DNA of 64,000 nucleotides, taken from Candidatus Anammoxibacter sp. (GTDB lineage: Bacteria > Planctomycetota > Brocadiia > Brocadiales > Anammoxibacteraceae). A program made the position numbers and the translations under genes. The notes beneath the pieces are model-generated. The model was not told the DNA's origin. It saw only the letters and a list, made by a program, of their open reading frames with translations, and made no database searches. Shown here piece after piece: positions 44,081 to 52,316 of the stretch (positions are counted from its first letter, which is position 1; each line of letters begins with the position of its first letter). The stretch covers positions 1-64,000 of the forward strand of contig JAIQZQ010000128.1 in assembly GCA_021777105.1 (NCBI GenBank). Direction: 5' to 3'.

Positions 44081-44251
44081 TTGATATGATGCGCGTGAAT
44101 TTAAGATGTAAAATGACCTTGTCGCCAACAAGAGAGAGTTATAATTTCATTAAAGACAAGGCCGTGTCCATAAAACTGCTTTTCAGGAAAAATAAATAAT
44201 CGTCGTTAGTTCAATGTCTCTGACTTGAACCAACGTGTTACTTTTGCCTTT

Positions 44252-45010
44252 TTACTTATCCGGGGAGGAATTTTTCTTTTCCACCGGTTCAGGCAGGCGT
44301 AAATATATCGGTTGCAGGCCGTTTAAATCAATGCTCGCTCCGTTTTCAAATTTTTGTTTTCCAAGCATTGCAATAACCGACGCCTTTGGCGTGGCCAGTT
44401 CGTCGTTGCCGAATGTTAAACCCGTTTTTTCAAAAACGTCTTTATGCCGAGCTATACCGTCGCCAAAAACAAAAGCGCCCGGCGGCAGTTTGTCAACCAG
44501 CGTTTCCGGCGCAATAATCAGCAAATCTGATTTGCGATTCCAGGGTTTAATCTCTATTCTTGAGCGGTCTGATAATGTTTGATCCGGTTCGGCTATATTA
44601 TGAGCCGCATCGTTGGTTTGCGCGCATTCATATATGCAAGCGTAAACCATTTTTCGTTTAGCGTCTATAATCGGGCAAGCGTATTTGTGGTTCGCCTCAA
44701 CGTTTTGCGCTATTGCGTCGAGGCCCGCGACATCAATAACCGGTTTCCGAAGCGTATACGCAAGCGTCTTTGCGCAAGCAACGCCAACCCGTATGCCGGT
44801 GTACGAACCAGGCCCGGCGTCAACTGCAATAAGGTCGATGTCGCTGGGTTTTAAGCCCTGTTCGTCAAAAATCTCTTTTATTGAGGGGAGCAGCTCTTTG
44901 CCGTGCAACATCCCTTTTTCAAACACTTTTTCAGAAATGACGGCGTCATCGCTTAAAACAGCCGCGCTTCCAACGCCGCCGGAAGTCTCTATGCCAAGAA
45001 TTTTCATCAA
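44252..45010 (-). CDS. tsaB: tRNA threonylcarbamoyladenosine biosynthesis protein TsaB
   Basis: 252 residues. MKILGIETSGGVGSAAVL, HGKELLPSI, IAVDAGPGSYTGIRVGVACA are typical of TsaB. It is the scaffold partner of TsaD in making t6A37 in tRNAs decoding ANN. Usual family length is ~220-240; the extra residues are in the middle and C-terminal loops. It is divergent from the next gene, with 28 bp between start codons, so their promoters overlap. Confidence 0.95.
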   Translation of the reverse strand: MMKILGIETSGGVGSAAVLSDDAVISEKVFEKGMLHGKELLPSIKEIFDEQGLKPSDIDLIAVDAGPGSYTGIRVGVACAKTLAYTLRKPVIDVAGLDAIAQNVEANHKYACPIIDAKRKMVYACIYECAQTNDAAHNIAEPDQTLSDRSRIEIKPWNRKSDLLIIAPETLVDKLPPGAFVFGDGIARHKDVFEKTGLTFGNDELATPKASVIAMLGKQKFENGASIDLNGLQPIYLRLPEPVEKKNSSPDK

Positions 45011-45038
45011 TTTTTATAATTGTTAAATTAACCTTAAA

Positions 45039-46874
45039 ATGAACCCTGCTCAATCGTCAGAATTAAATAAAACGCAGTATATAATAACATTTTTTGCCAT
45101 TGTTGCCATTACTTTTGGAATATATTCAAATTCCATTGACAACGAGTTTATTGATTACTGGGACGACAACACATACGTCACCGGCAACGCACTGGTCAAG
45201 AAACTGGATTTTGATAATGTAAAACGGATATTTTCATCAGTTTTCTGGTTTGAATACTACCCCGTTTACACCCTGTCCCACAGTGTAGACTACTATTTTT
45301 GGGGCCTGAATCCGGTTGGATACCATATTTCAAATATTTTCCTCCACTCATTAAACGCATTCTTTGTTTTTCTTATAATCGCCGCCATATCCCGAAAACG
45401 GTTAACAGCCTTTATCGCCGTATTGCTGTTTGTCGCGCACCCGTCAAATGTCGAATCCGTGGCTTACATCGCGCAGAGGAAAAATGAACTAGCGTTTTTC
45501 TTCATGTTAACGTCATTCTATCTATTTATAAGACGCGAAAAGGGCAAACATACCCTTGCCCTTTATATCGCCTCATCGCTGCTGTTCTTCCTCTCAATAC
45601 TTTCAAAATCAACAGCAATAGCATTCCCGCTCCTTTTATTGATTTACGATTTCTGTTTTACAAAAAAGAGGCTAAGCGAAAAACTGCTGGACAAAATCCC
45701 GTATTTCATTATCAGTTGCATAGGCGCATCAATAACCCTTTTGGTGTTTAAAGACCTCCATCATTATCAAAATTACGACGTCCCGCTCTATTTCCGCATC
45801 CTCACCATGCTAAAAGCGTTTAGCATATACATCGGCAAGCTCCTTGTGCCCATTAATTTAAACAACTTCTATTTCTACAACGTCTCAATCTCCGCAGCCG
45901 ATTGGCGCGTTATAGTCGCAGCAATAGTTATCTCTATAACCCTGTATTGCGCGTATAAGAGTTATAAGAAGAATCCAACCCTGTCATTTTGCATAATGTG
46001 GTTCTTTGTATGCCTGCTGCCCGTCTCAAACATAGTCAAAGGCCCGTTTTGGCTGGCTGAAAGGTTCATGTATCTGCCTTTGTTCGCATATTCCCTATTT
46101 GTCGCCACCCTGTTTACAAAAGCGGTTGAAAAATGCGGAGCATTGTCATCAAATAACAAATTAAGGAGGAATATAGCCATTGGAATTGTTGCATCCATGG
46201 CGTGTTTTTACATGTATGGAACAGTTGCGCGAAACGCAGTGTGGCAAGACAGCGTAACCCTGTGGGAAGATTGCGCAACCAAAAATCCTCAAAGCTCACT
46301 GTCCCACGCATACCTTGGCGGCTCATATTTTAAACGAGGCCTGAAGGAAAAGTCCAGGGACGAATGCGTCAAGGCCCTGCAAATAAACCCAAAAAGGTCA
46401 AACGCCTGGGCAAACCTTGCATACCTTGAACTTGGCAACGGTAATTTAGATGAAGCATACAAAAAAATTAGACTCGCGTTGTTGTATGAACCTGACAATT
46501 ACGAAGCCCACAACGCCCTCGGCATATTTTATATGTTTACAAAAAAGTACGACCGCGCCAAAACCGCCTTTAAACGCGCGTTGGAACTCAGACCGGAATC
46601 TATTATCGATTTCGTGTCAATCCACAACAACCTCGGCATTACCATGCAAAAACAGGAAAACTACAAACAAGCCGCCGCCTCATTCTCAGAAGCCCTTAAA
46701 TACAACCACAACGATTTTAAATCAATCCTAAACCTCGCAGTAATGCACGCCTTTTATCTAAACAATAAAGAACAAGCCTCATACTATTTGCAAAAAATAG
46801 AGACCGCCAATCAAGGAAATCCGACCGTCCAACAGGTAAAAGCCCGTATCAGCCAATTAAACAGCGGCAAATAG
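45039..46874 (+). CDS. TPR-containing polytopic membrane protein, TMTC/O-glycosyltransferase-like
   Basis: 611 residues. Residues ~1-400 hold about ten transmembrane helices, starting after a short cytoplasmic N-terminus; the first periplasmic loop has DYWDDNTYV, like the acidic DD loop of GT-C proteins. HPSNVESVAYIAQRKN is a motif I recall from TMTC-like proteins. Residues ~415-605 are five TPR-like repeats. Related TMTC proteins are O-mannosyltransferases in animals; the bacterial ones are mostly uncharacterised. Candidate role: glycosylation of secreted or surface proteins such as pilins; this is inference. Confidence 0.75.
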   Translation: MNPAQSSELNKTQYIITFFAIVAITFGIYSNSIDNEFIDYWDDNTYVTGNALVKKLDFDNVKRIFSSVFWFEYYPVYTLSHSVDYYFWGLNPVGYHISNIFLHSLNAFFVFLIIAAISRKRLTAFIAVLLFVAHPSNVESVAYIAQRKNELAFFFMLTSFYLFIRREKGKHTLALYIASSLLFFLSILSKSTAIAFPLLLLIYDFCFTKKRLSEKLLDKIPYFIISCIGASITLLVFKDLHHYQNYDVPLYFRILTMLKAFSIYIGKLLVPINLNNFYFYNVSISAADWRVIVAAIVISITLYCAYKSYKKNPTLSFCIMWFFVCLLPVSNIVKGPFWLAERFMYLPLFAYSLFVATLFTKAVEKCGALSSNNKLRRNIAIGIVASMACFYMYGTVARNAVWQDSVTLWEDCATKNPQSSLSHAYLGGSYFKRGLKEKSRDECVKALQINPKRSNAWANLAYLELGNGNLDEAYKKIRLALLYEPDNYEAHNALGIFYMFTKKYDRAKTAFKRALELRPESIIDFVSIHNNLGITMQKQENYKQAAASFSEALKYNHNDFKSILNLAVMHAFYLNNKEQASYYLQKIETANQGNPTVQQVKARISQLNSGK

Positions 46875-46894
46875 AAACAACAATAACCCTATGA

Positions 46895-46941
46895 AAACAT
46901 TGTGTATATTTGCAATCGAAATGCAAATATACACAATGTTT
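46895..46941. promoter_or_regulatory. Perfect 20-bp inverted repeat, upstream copy of the DUF4143 palindrome
   Basis: AAACATTGTGTATATTTGCA at 46895-46914 and its exact complement at 46922-46941 with a 7-base spacer. The core (TGTGTATATTTGCA / TGCAAATATACACA) is the same as at 47034-47090, about 140 bp downstream. It may be a second operator, or a trace of insertion of the ATPase gene. As the TPR gene ends at 46874 it may also terminate transcription. Confidence 0.7.
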
Positions 46942-47033
46942 GCTACTGCGACAGGCTATTTTGCCAGCATGGCAAATTTGCTTGGCCTGCGCTTTAAATA
47001 CACCACAAACATAAATAATTTAACCTTGACTCT

Positions 47034-47090
47034 CTTGTTTTTTCTGTGTATATTTGCATTTTGATTGCAAATATACACAGAAAAAACAAG
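47034..47090 (+). promoter_or_regulatory. Perfect 25-bp inverted repeat just before the second DUF4143 ATPase
   Basis: The left arm 47034-47058 (CTTGTTTTTTCTGTGTATAT then TTGCA) pairs exactly with 47066-47090, spacer 7 bases. The ATG of the ATPase follows 3 bp later. No Shine-Dalgarno sequence is present. As at the first ATPase, the repeat would form a very stable hairpin at the 5' end of the message. Confidence 0.8.
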
Positions 47091-47092
47091 TT

Positions 47093-48274
47093 ATGAAATA
47101 TATTAAACGAAAAATAGAACCTTTTCTTAAAAAAGCCGCCTCCCAATTTCCGGCGCTTATCGTAACCGGTCCAAGGCAATCAGGAAAGACCACGCTTCTA
47201 AAACACATGTTTCAAAAGACCCATAATTACGTCACCCTTGATCATCCCGATATACGATTGATGGCGATACAAGAGCCGGAGCTCTTTATGGACAATTATA
47301 AACCCCCTGTGATTATAGACGAAATTCAGCGCGCGCCGGAATTGTTCTCATATATTAAAATGAAAATAGACGGCAATAGGCAAAAAAACGGACAATTTCT
47401 TCTAACCGGCTCGCAAAGTTTCCCGCTTATGGCCGGAGTCGGCGAATCATTGGCGGGCCGTATAGCCGTATTTACACTGTTGTCCCTTTCCATTAACGAA
47501 CAGATAAGCAACCCTGTATTGACAAATGATTTGTTAAAAGGGTTTGCTCTAAGAGGGGGCTTTCCGGAACTTGCCACTCAAAAAAACAAAGATTCAAAGT
47601 TATGGTTTAACGGCTATCTTCAAACTTATCTTGAGCGCGACTTAAGGCAGCTTCGCCAGGTCGGCGACTTGGCGGATTTTCAACGATTTCTTGAACTCTT
47701 AGCCTCAATTAACGGGCAGGTCATTAACTTCTCAAATCTTTCAAGCGATTTGGGGGTTGCCGTAAACACTATAAAGGCCTGGGCATCCGTCCTTGAGACA
47801 AGCAACCAGATTGCGCTTATAAAACCATATTACAAAAACAAGGGCAAACGAATAATCAAAAGCCCAAAGGTATATTTTACAGACACAGGTTTTCTCTGTT
47901 TTTTAAACGGAATTTCATATAAAGAACAGATCTTTAAGGGCCCTTTATCAGGACAACTTTTTGAAAACGTTTTATTAGGTGAGATTATAAGAGGATTTTA
48001 TAATCGCGGGGAGACGCCGAAAATATTCTGGTGGCGAACTTCGCATGGCGAAGAAGTTGATTTTATCATTGACCGCAACGGAAAACTCACGCCAATTGAA
48101 GTCAAACTAACATCAAGGATTAATAAAGGCCTGACAAAAAACCTCAATACATTTACCAAACTCTTTTCACAAGAGACTGATCAAGCCCTGCTAATAACAC
48201 AGGCAACCACCGGCATGAATTTCGATGACAAAATCAAGGCCGTCACTGTCGCTAATTTCTTTAAAACGATATAG
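47093..48274 (+). CDS. DUF4143-family AAA ATPase (copy 2)
   Basis: About 393 residues from the ATG at 47093 (MKYIKRKIEPFLKKAA); the longer frame from 47054 starts inside the inverted repeat. Walker A VTGPRQSGKTTLLKHMF, Walker B VIIDEIQRAPELF, sensor LTGSQSF, winged-helix VNTIKAW region and C-terminal GEEVDFIIDRNG...PIEVK. The C-terminal VDF...EVK pattern is like PD-(D/E)XK nucleases. Only distantly like copy 1. No function is established for the family. Confidence 0.88.
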   Translation: MKYIKRKIEPFLKKAASQFPALIVTGPRQSGKTTLLKHMFQKTHNYVTLDHPDIRLMAIQEPELFMDNYKPPVIIDEIQRAPELFSYIKMKIDGNRQKNGQFLLTGSQSFPLMAGVGESLAGRIAVFTLLSLSINEQISNPVLTNDLLKGFALRGGFPELATQKNKDSKLWFNGYLQTYLERDLRQLRQVGDLADFQRFLELLASINGQVINFSNLSSDLGVAVNTIKAWASVLETSNQIALIKPYYKNKGKRIIKSPKVYFTDTGFLCFLNGISYKEQIFKGPLSGQLFENVLLGEIIRGFYNRGETPKIFWWRTSHGEEVDFIIDRNGKLTPIEVKLTSRINKGLTKNLNTFTKLFSQETDQALLITQATTGMNFDDKIKAVTVANFFKTI

Positions 48275-48283
48275 ACACATCGT

Positions 48284-48620
48284 AAATCCGTATAATCAGC
48301 ATCCTCCGCGTTCCATGTGCTTTTAGCTTTTACCGATCACAGATTACCTATCACCGCTTACTTTTCTTTCCTCCGGATTGCCATGGCAGCGAAATACAAT
48401 TGACCTTTAAAAGATTAAAAGTCATAATAAGCGCGTAAAATATTTACATCCGTCATCTTTTTAACAATACTATAGCGGCATATTCTGTTTTTTGTCATTT
48501 CGAGTGAATACGAGAAATCTAAACCACTTACTTTTCGTGGTTTCTCTTGCCGATCGAAAAAGATAAAGCGTTTATAAGCTTGAGCAAAACAAAATAATGC
48601 CGCAGTAGTGAACAAAAAAC
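48284..48620. repeat. Intergenic repeats (family D and a TGTCATTTCGAG palindrome)
   Basis: 48284-48365 (CGTAAATCCGTATAATCAGC...CCGCGTTCCATG...TTTTACCGATCAC) is repeated at 51220-51296. At 48494-48547 there is an inverted repeat with GAGAAATCTAAACCAC and GTGGTTTCTC, preceded by TGTCATTTCGAGTGA, a common dispersed motif. No gene; a small minus-strand frame at 48415-48615 is an effect of the repeats. Confidence 0.5.
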
Positions 48621-49268
48621 ATGAAAGTCAAACTAACACAAGCGCAAAAGATACAGGTTAATGATTCGAAAGACGTTTACGGCATTATGCGAAAGATATT
48701 GTTGCGCGAGGATAAATACGGCAGGTCTAAAGAACACTTCTGGGTGGTCGGCCTGGATGTTGACAACCGCATACTCTACATAGAGCTTATAAGTTTAGGC
48801 AGCATAACATTCGCCACTGTAAACCCTAACGACGTGTTTCGCCTTGCGGTTAGAAAAGAGGCGGCAGGCGTCATACTTGTGCATAACCACCCGGGTGAGA
48901 ATCTGGAGCCGTCCGACAAGGATCTGGAAGTGACGGACAGGCTCATACAGTCCGCAAAGATTTTAAGCACAGAGGTTCTAGACCATATCATAATATCAAC
49001 CGAAACCTATTTCAGCTTTGTTCAAACCGGCTATTTCGCAGTACTGATCGAAAGCGAAAAATTTGTCACCGCATACGCAAAAATGGACAGGCTAAAGGAA
49101 GAATCATATGAAAAAGGAATTGGCGATGGTAAAAAGGAACGCGATATTGAAATAGCCAAAGAATTGCTAAAAAATGGAGCGGAAATTGATATGATCGTTA
49201 AATCTACAGGATTATCAAAAACCCAAATCACCGGATTGTCAAAGACAAAGAAGAAAATAAAGAAATAA
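48621..49268 (+). CDS. RadC-like JAB/MPN domain protein with a transposase-type helical tail
   Basis: 215 residues. Residues ~15-140 form the RadC/JAB metalloprotease-like domain with VHNHPGENLEPSDKD (H88, H90, S98, D101: HxH-x7-SxxD). Usual RadC proteins start with a helix-hairpin-helix; here it is missing. Residues ~150-215 (RLKEESYEKGIGDGKKERDI, IVKSTGLSKTQI) resemble the C-terminal tail of Rpn/PD-(D/E)XK transposase-family proteins. The combination is unusual. The role is unknown; short RadC proteins are frequent in mobile regions. Confidence 0.7.
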   Translation: MKVKLTQAQKIQVNDSKDVYGIMRKILLREDKYGRSKEHFWVVGLDVDNRILYIELISLGSITFATVNPNDVFRLAVRKEAAGVILVHNHPGENLEPSDKDLEVTDRLIQSAKILSTEVLDHIIISTETYFSFVQTGYFAVLIESEKFVTAYAKMDRLKEESYEKGIGDGKKERDIEIAKELLKNGAEIDMIVKSTGLSKTQITGLSKTKKKIKK

Positions 49269-49274
49269 TCAGCT

Positions 49275-49325
49275 CATTACAAGGCTTCGCCTTGTAATGT
49301 AGTGTCCTATGAGGCTCCGCCTCAT
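49275..49325. terminator. Two tandem short hairpins between convergent genes
   Basis: CATTACAAGGC-TTC-GCCTTGTAATG (49275-49299, perfect 11-bp stem) and ATGAGGC-TCC-GCCTCAT (49309-49325, perfect 7-bp stem). They lie just after the RadC-like stop codon and reach the vapC stop codon, acting in both directions. Stems with GGC-UUC/UCC-GCC tips are stable. Confidence 0.7.
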
Positions 49326-49759
49326 TCTGGACGTTTATATTGACCCGCCCCTAAGGGCTCAATCAGAAATCCTGCTTGCTTAAAATGTTTGTCAAAAGTA
49401 TATACTTTTTCTATTCCGAAATTATGCATAACGACAAAAGATATGCAGTCCGTGAGTGAATAATCTTTATCATTATGTTGTTGGAAATATGCCCAACCTT
49501 GAAAGAATAGTTCCTCATCAATATGTATAAATTGGACAGATGGGCTTCGTAAAAGATAGTTGCCCACTTGAACTGATTTTTCATGATGGCCTTTTTTAGT
49601 GAAGAACGTAACTATTTCATCAAACACATATGATGTGACGACTAGCGGAGGTAATGAATTAACCACATTTTGCCAATGCTGTTTTGCGACTTGATGGTTT
49701 TGATCATTGGACAGTTCCAAGGCTAATAAATATCCTGTATCTACAAAAACCGTATTCAT
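49322..49759 (-). CDS. vapC: PIN-domain toxin VapC
   Basis: 145 residues. PIN motifs: VFVDTGYLLALE (first Asp), SYVFDEIVTFF (Glu), and SLTDCISFVVMHNFG with DKHF (late acidic residues). Ribonuclease; acts on tRNA or rRNA in the family. It overlaps the upstream antitoxin by 4 bp. Confidence 0.93.
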   Translation of the reverse strand: MNTVFVDTGYLLALELSNDQNHQVAKQHWQNVVNSLPPLVVTSYVFDEIVTFFTKKGHHEKSVQVGNYLLRSPSVQFIHIDEELFFQGWAYFQQHNDKDYSLTDCISFVVMHNFGIEKVYTFDKHFKQAGFLIEPLGAGQYKRPE

Positions 49760-49962
49760 TGGTTATAAATGTATTTGTCATGTTGCTCTGATGCGTCGCT
49801 AACATCAACTGTGACAGGTTGGCTTCCTAAATTTTTTATAGGATCATTGTCAATGGGTATAACCATAACAATTCCATGTTCAACCCGAATATCAACTTCA
49901 TTGATACCTTCCAGATATTTTTTTGGAATTAATATGCCTTGTTCGCTTACCTTTGTTTTCAT
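49756..49962 (-). CDS. vapB: VapB-type antitoxin (AbrB-like)
   Basis: About 68 residues from the ATG at 49962, chosen because AAGGGAG lies 5 bases upstream; a TTG five codons earlier is unlikely. TKVSEQGILIPKKYLEGINE fits the swapped-hairpin AbrB fold, followed by an acidic tail. It neutralises VapC and should repress its own promoter. Confidence 0.8.
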   Translation of the reverse strand: MKTKVSEQGILIPKKYLEGINEVDIRVEHGIVMVIPIDNDPIKNLGSQPVTVDVSDASEQHDKYIYNQ

Positions 49963-49977
49963 ATGAACTCCCTTCAA

Positions 49978-50317
49978 TATATAAATTTCAATAACGAACG
50001 CTTAAACGGATTGTGATTTTTTTTGATAGAAAATTCTCAATCATTTTAGATGTATTATAGCTTTAAAATAAAATGGATTCATTATCTTTTTTATAATGAA
50101 AATATAATTAGAGCCCCGTTTTGCCGTTAGATTCATTTGCTTGTAAGAAAAACTATTGCCGGAATAATCAATACTAAATAATCAAGACGCCTCCTCCCGT
50201 AACTTTGATCACAAAATAAGAGACAAAGGCGGCAAGCCAAACGGCAAAACTATTTTAGAGGTTTTTGATGACTTGGTCGATTAATATCTTTAAACAATTC
50301 AACAATCAATATCCATA
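49978..50317. other. Gap with a possible gene remnant (50168-50284)
   Basis: The plus-strand frame at 50168-50284 reads ...QDASSRNFDHKIRDKGG, KPNGKTILEVFDDLVD then stop. It has no start and no matching upstream part. The composition looks like a real C-terminus of a lost gene, but I cannot name the family. Nothing else is seen. Confidence 0.3.
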
Positions 50318-50791
50318 TTATTGCTCATCCCTCTCCCCAAGCAACAGCTCAACCGCTTCGCGCATTTCAGGGTGTTGCCTTTCCAGTATGGCCGGGTCTC
50401 TGTCTGAATCCAGATAGTTTAACGCCACCATATGCGGCGCGCAAAGGCTTTCCCCATCTTTTAAATGAACTTTAATTATACCTATCGCCCCATTTATTGT
50501 ATTAACATCGTTAAACTTAAAAGTGTAACGTAAAAATGATCCGGCCACTTGTTTCGATTGATTTGTATTGGTAAAACAAACTTTTTTTAAAATAGTTTCG
50601 GTCACCAGCGGTAACTCACTGATTGCCGAATTTGCATAAAATATAGCAAGATCAATTACAGCGGCTAAACGGATTTCACAGGAATCATCATTTAGAAACT
50701 TGACCATCTTTGCACGCAAATTTTTGATAAACCGCTCATTCCCGAAATAATCCTTGCCTCTTGGCGCTCTACCCACAACTAAATAAGGCAT
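50318..50791 (-). CDS. Hypothetical helical protein
   Basis: 157 residues, no signal peptide or membrane helix. SCEIRLAAVIDLAIFYANSA and similar helix pairs hint at HEAT/armadillo-like repeats. I do not recognise a family. The ATG at 50791 has no strong ribosome site. It stands alone between VapBC and the repeat-filled gap before the ion channel. Confidence 0.45.
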   Translation of the reverse strand: MPYLVVGRAPRGKDYFGNERFIKNLRAKMVKFLNDDSCEIRLAAVIDLAIFYANSAISELPLVTETILKKVCFTNTNQSKQVAGSFLRYTFKFNDVNTINGAIGIIKVHLKDGESLCAPHMVALNYLDSDRDPAILERQHPEMREAVELLLGERDEQ

Positions 50792-51301
50792 ATGACATTT
50801 CTAAATATATACGAAACAATTTTGTTGCGCATCAATATTGTTTCGTAAATTTAAGGCTTGTCAATTTTTTAACCCAGATGACTATGGCGAATCCGAATCT
50901 CCCTTGCTACCTATTTGCCATTTACGAGGATAATTCTCACTAAAGCAGGCAAGCAGCTTAGTGTTTATTAATTAGTCAAATAGTGAAATCTAGGAAAATT
51001 TGAATGTTTTAGATGATTTTGCGTGGAATAAATACGGGGATTTTAAGTGGTGTAATTGTGATTGCAAGGCAAAAACATTTAGAAGCAGTCTGCAAGACTG
51101 GGGCGGCTTTTGATTGGTAATTTCCGGTTTGCCCGGGTTATGGTTGTTATAATGTTCGAACGTTGGGCCGTTTAATTTCTCCCATGTTCATAAAGTGTTT
51201 TGACTTACAGTTTTTAGCTTTTATCCGCGTAAATCCGTGTAATCAGCGTCATCCGCGTTCCATGCTTTTTGCTTTTACCGATCACCGATTACTGGTTTGG
51301 C
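50792..51301. repeat. Intergenic region of about 510 bp with repeats
   Basis: 51060-51115 matches 1013-1066 (family E) and 51220-51296 matches 48284-48365 (family D). The 50792-51059 part is AT-rich with no gene seen. Confidence 0.5.
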
Positions 51302-51865
51302 CTACCTCAACCACACATTACCCAACGTCACAAGAAACAGCGCCATAGTCAACCACCCCAATACCCCTTCAATCATCGCGCACAACTTAAACCCGCCTTT
51401 AGGGCTGTAGTCCCCATACCCAACCGTTGTAAAAGTCATAACGCTGAAATAGAAACAGTTGTATAATCGTTTAGGCCATTTTTTATCCATATCTTTATTA
51501 TCAATCTTTTGCTCACACTCCTTTAGTTGATCAGCAACCTCATCAGGTTTTGCCGGTGGGCCGATTTTAAGCTTTACCTTTATCTTTTTAATGTCTCCTT
51601 TTAAATCATTTATCTCTTTTTTTGTTTGCCGGTATTCTATGGAACATTTTCTTGAAAAATAGATAAACGTAAAAACAACAATCAGGAAACCTGCCATGCC
51701 AACTGCTCTAAACGGCCTGACCCCGTATCCATTTAGCAAAAAAACAAAAGCGTTGGGGCGCAAATTGCGTGGATGAAAGCAGGAAAGCAAGAGCACAAAC
51801 CAAAGAGGTAGAGGGGGAGAGTAAACGGCAATATCATTAGAGATGGTGATTTTTAGTTGCCGCAC
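51302..51865 (-). CDS. Two-TM potassium channel-like protein, unusual N-terminus
   Basis: 187 residues. The selectivity filter TVGYGDYSP is intact within an Ion_trans_2 pore (FYFSVMTFTTVGYGD...), flanked by one helix before (VGMAGFLIVVFTFIYF) and one after (GVLGWLTMALFLVTLG). NGYGVRPFRAVGMAGFL before the first pore helix resembles the joint of pentapeptide-repeat ion channels, yet no repeats are left. The first ~48 residues look uncharacteristic, so this may be a 3' remnant of a longer channel gene. It is in the inner membrane if expressed. Confidence 0.7.
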   Translation of the reverse strand: MRQLKITISNDIAVYSPPLPLWFVLLLSCFHPRNLRPNAFVFLLNGYGVRPFRAVGMAGFLIVVFTFIYFSRKCSIEYRQTKKEINDLKGDIKKIKVKLKIGPPAKPDEVADQLKECEQKIDNKDMDKKWPKRLYNCFYFSVMTFTTVGYGDYSPKGGFKLCAMIEGVLGWLTMALFLVTLGNVWLR

Positions 51866-51990
51866 TATATTGGCAATTTGCGTATACGAGTATGATTTTC
51901 CGTTACGCTAATTATTGCGCCTTGTTGAAAGGTTTCTGAGTATTGAGCAATTATATCCTTTAAATACACAATGTCTATCAGAAATTTCAT
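51865..51990 (-). pseudogene. DUF5615 PIN-like toxin with an internal in-frame deletion
   Basis: An ATG overlaps the DUF433 stop codon in the ATGA manner. The 41-codon frame reads MKFLIDI, then YLKDIIAQYSETFQQG, AIISVTENHTRIRKLPI and stop. The first seven residues match the start of DUF5615 proteins (MKFLIDxN), and the rest matches their last ~35 residues. The ~70 residues between, with the catalytic acidic residues, are missing. The toxin is therefore deleted while the reading frame survives. Confidence 0.75.
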
Positions 51991-52223
51991 GCTAATGCGG
52001 ACTCCGAAGGATATACGTTTTCTTCAGCAAGCCAGGCAACATACTGTAAAGCCTGGCGGATATCTTCAGGTTCAAGACATGGATAATCTTCAATAATTTC
52101 ATCAACGCTGTTGCCGTTTGCCACTAAATTGACTATTAAAGAGACTGTGACGCGCATTCCCCTAACGCATGCGCGGCCTCCCATAACATTTGGATCAAAA
52201 GTTATACGATCATACCCTAACAT
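51987..52223 (-). CDS. DUF433 antitoxin
   Basis: 78 residues with the DUF433 signature: ITFDPNVMGGRACVRGMRVT and IIEDYPCLEPEDIRQAL. These wHTH-like proteins pair with DUF5615 PIN-like toxins, and its stop codon overlaps the start of the toxin remnant by 4 bp. The antitoxin is intact although its toxin is not. Confidence 0.9.
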   Translation of the reverse strand: MLGYDRITFDPNVMGGRACVRGMRVTVSLIVNLVANGNSVDEIIEDYPCLEPEDIRQALQYVAWLAEENVYPSESALA

Positions 52224-52316
52224 AAATAATCTCCAATATTATTTGATATTTAAAATTTATATTCCAATTCTATATTTTTAATTGTATTTGCGCCCTATAA
52301 AATAGTTCAATTTCGA

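Noticed and set aside
46891..47064. Small plus-strand frame of about 57 codons (MKTLCIFAIEMQIYT...)
   Set aside because: It simply reads through both inverted repeats of the DUF4143 upstream region. No domain, no ribosome site.
48415..48615. Minus-strand frame of 66 codons
   Set aside because: It is made of dispersed repeats (TGTCATTTCGAG-type palindrome); such frames are common artefacts.
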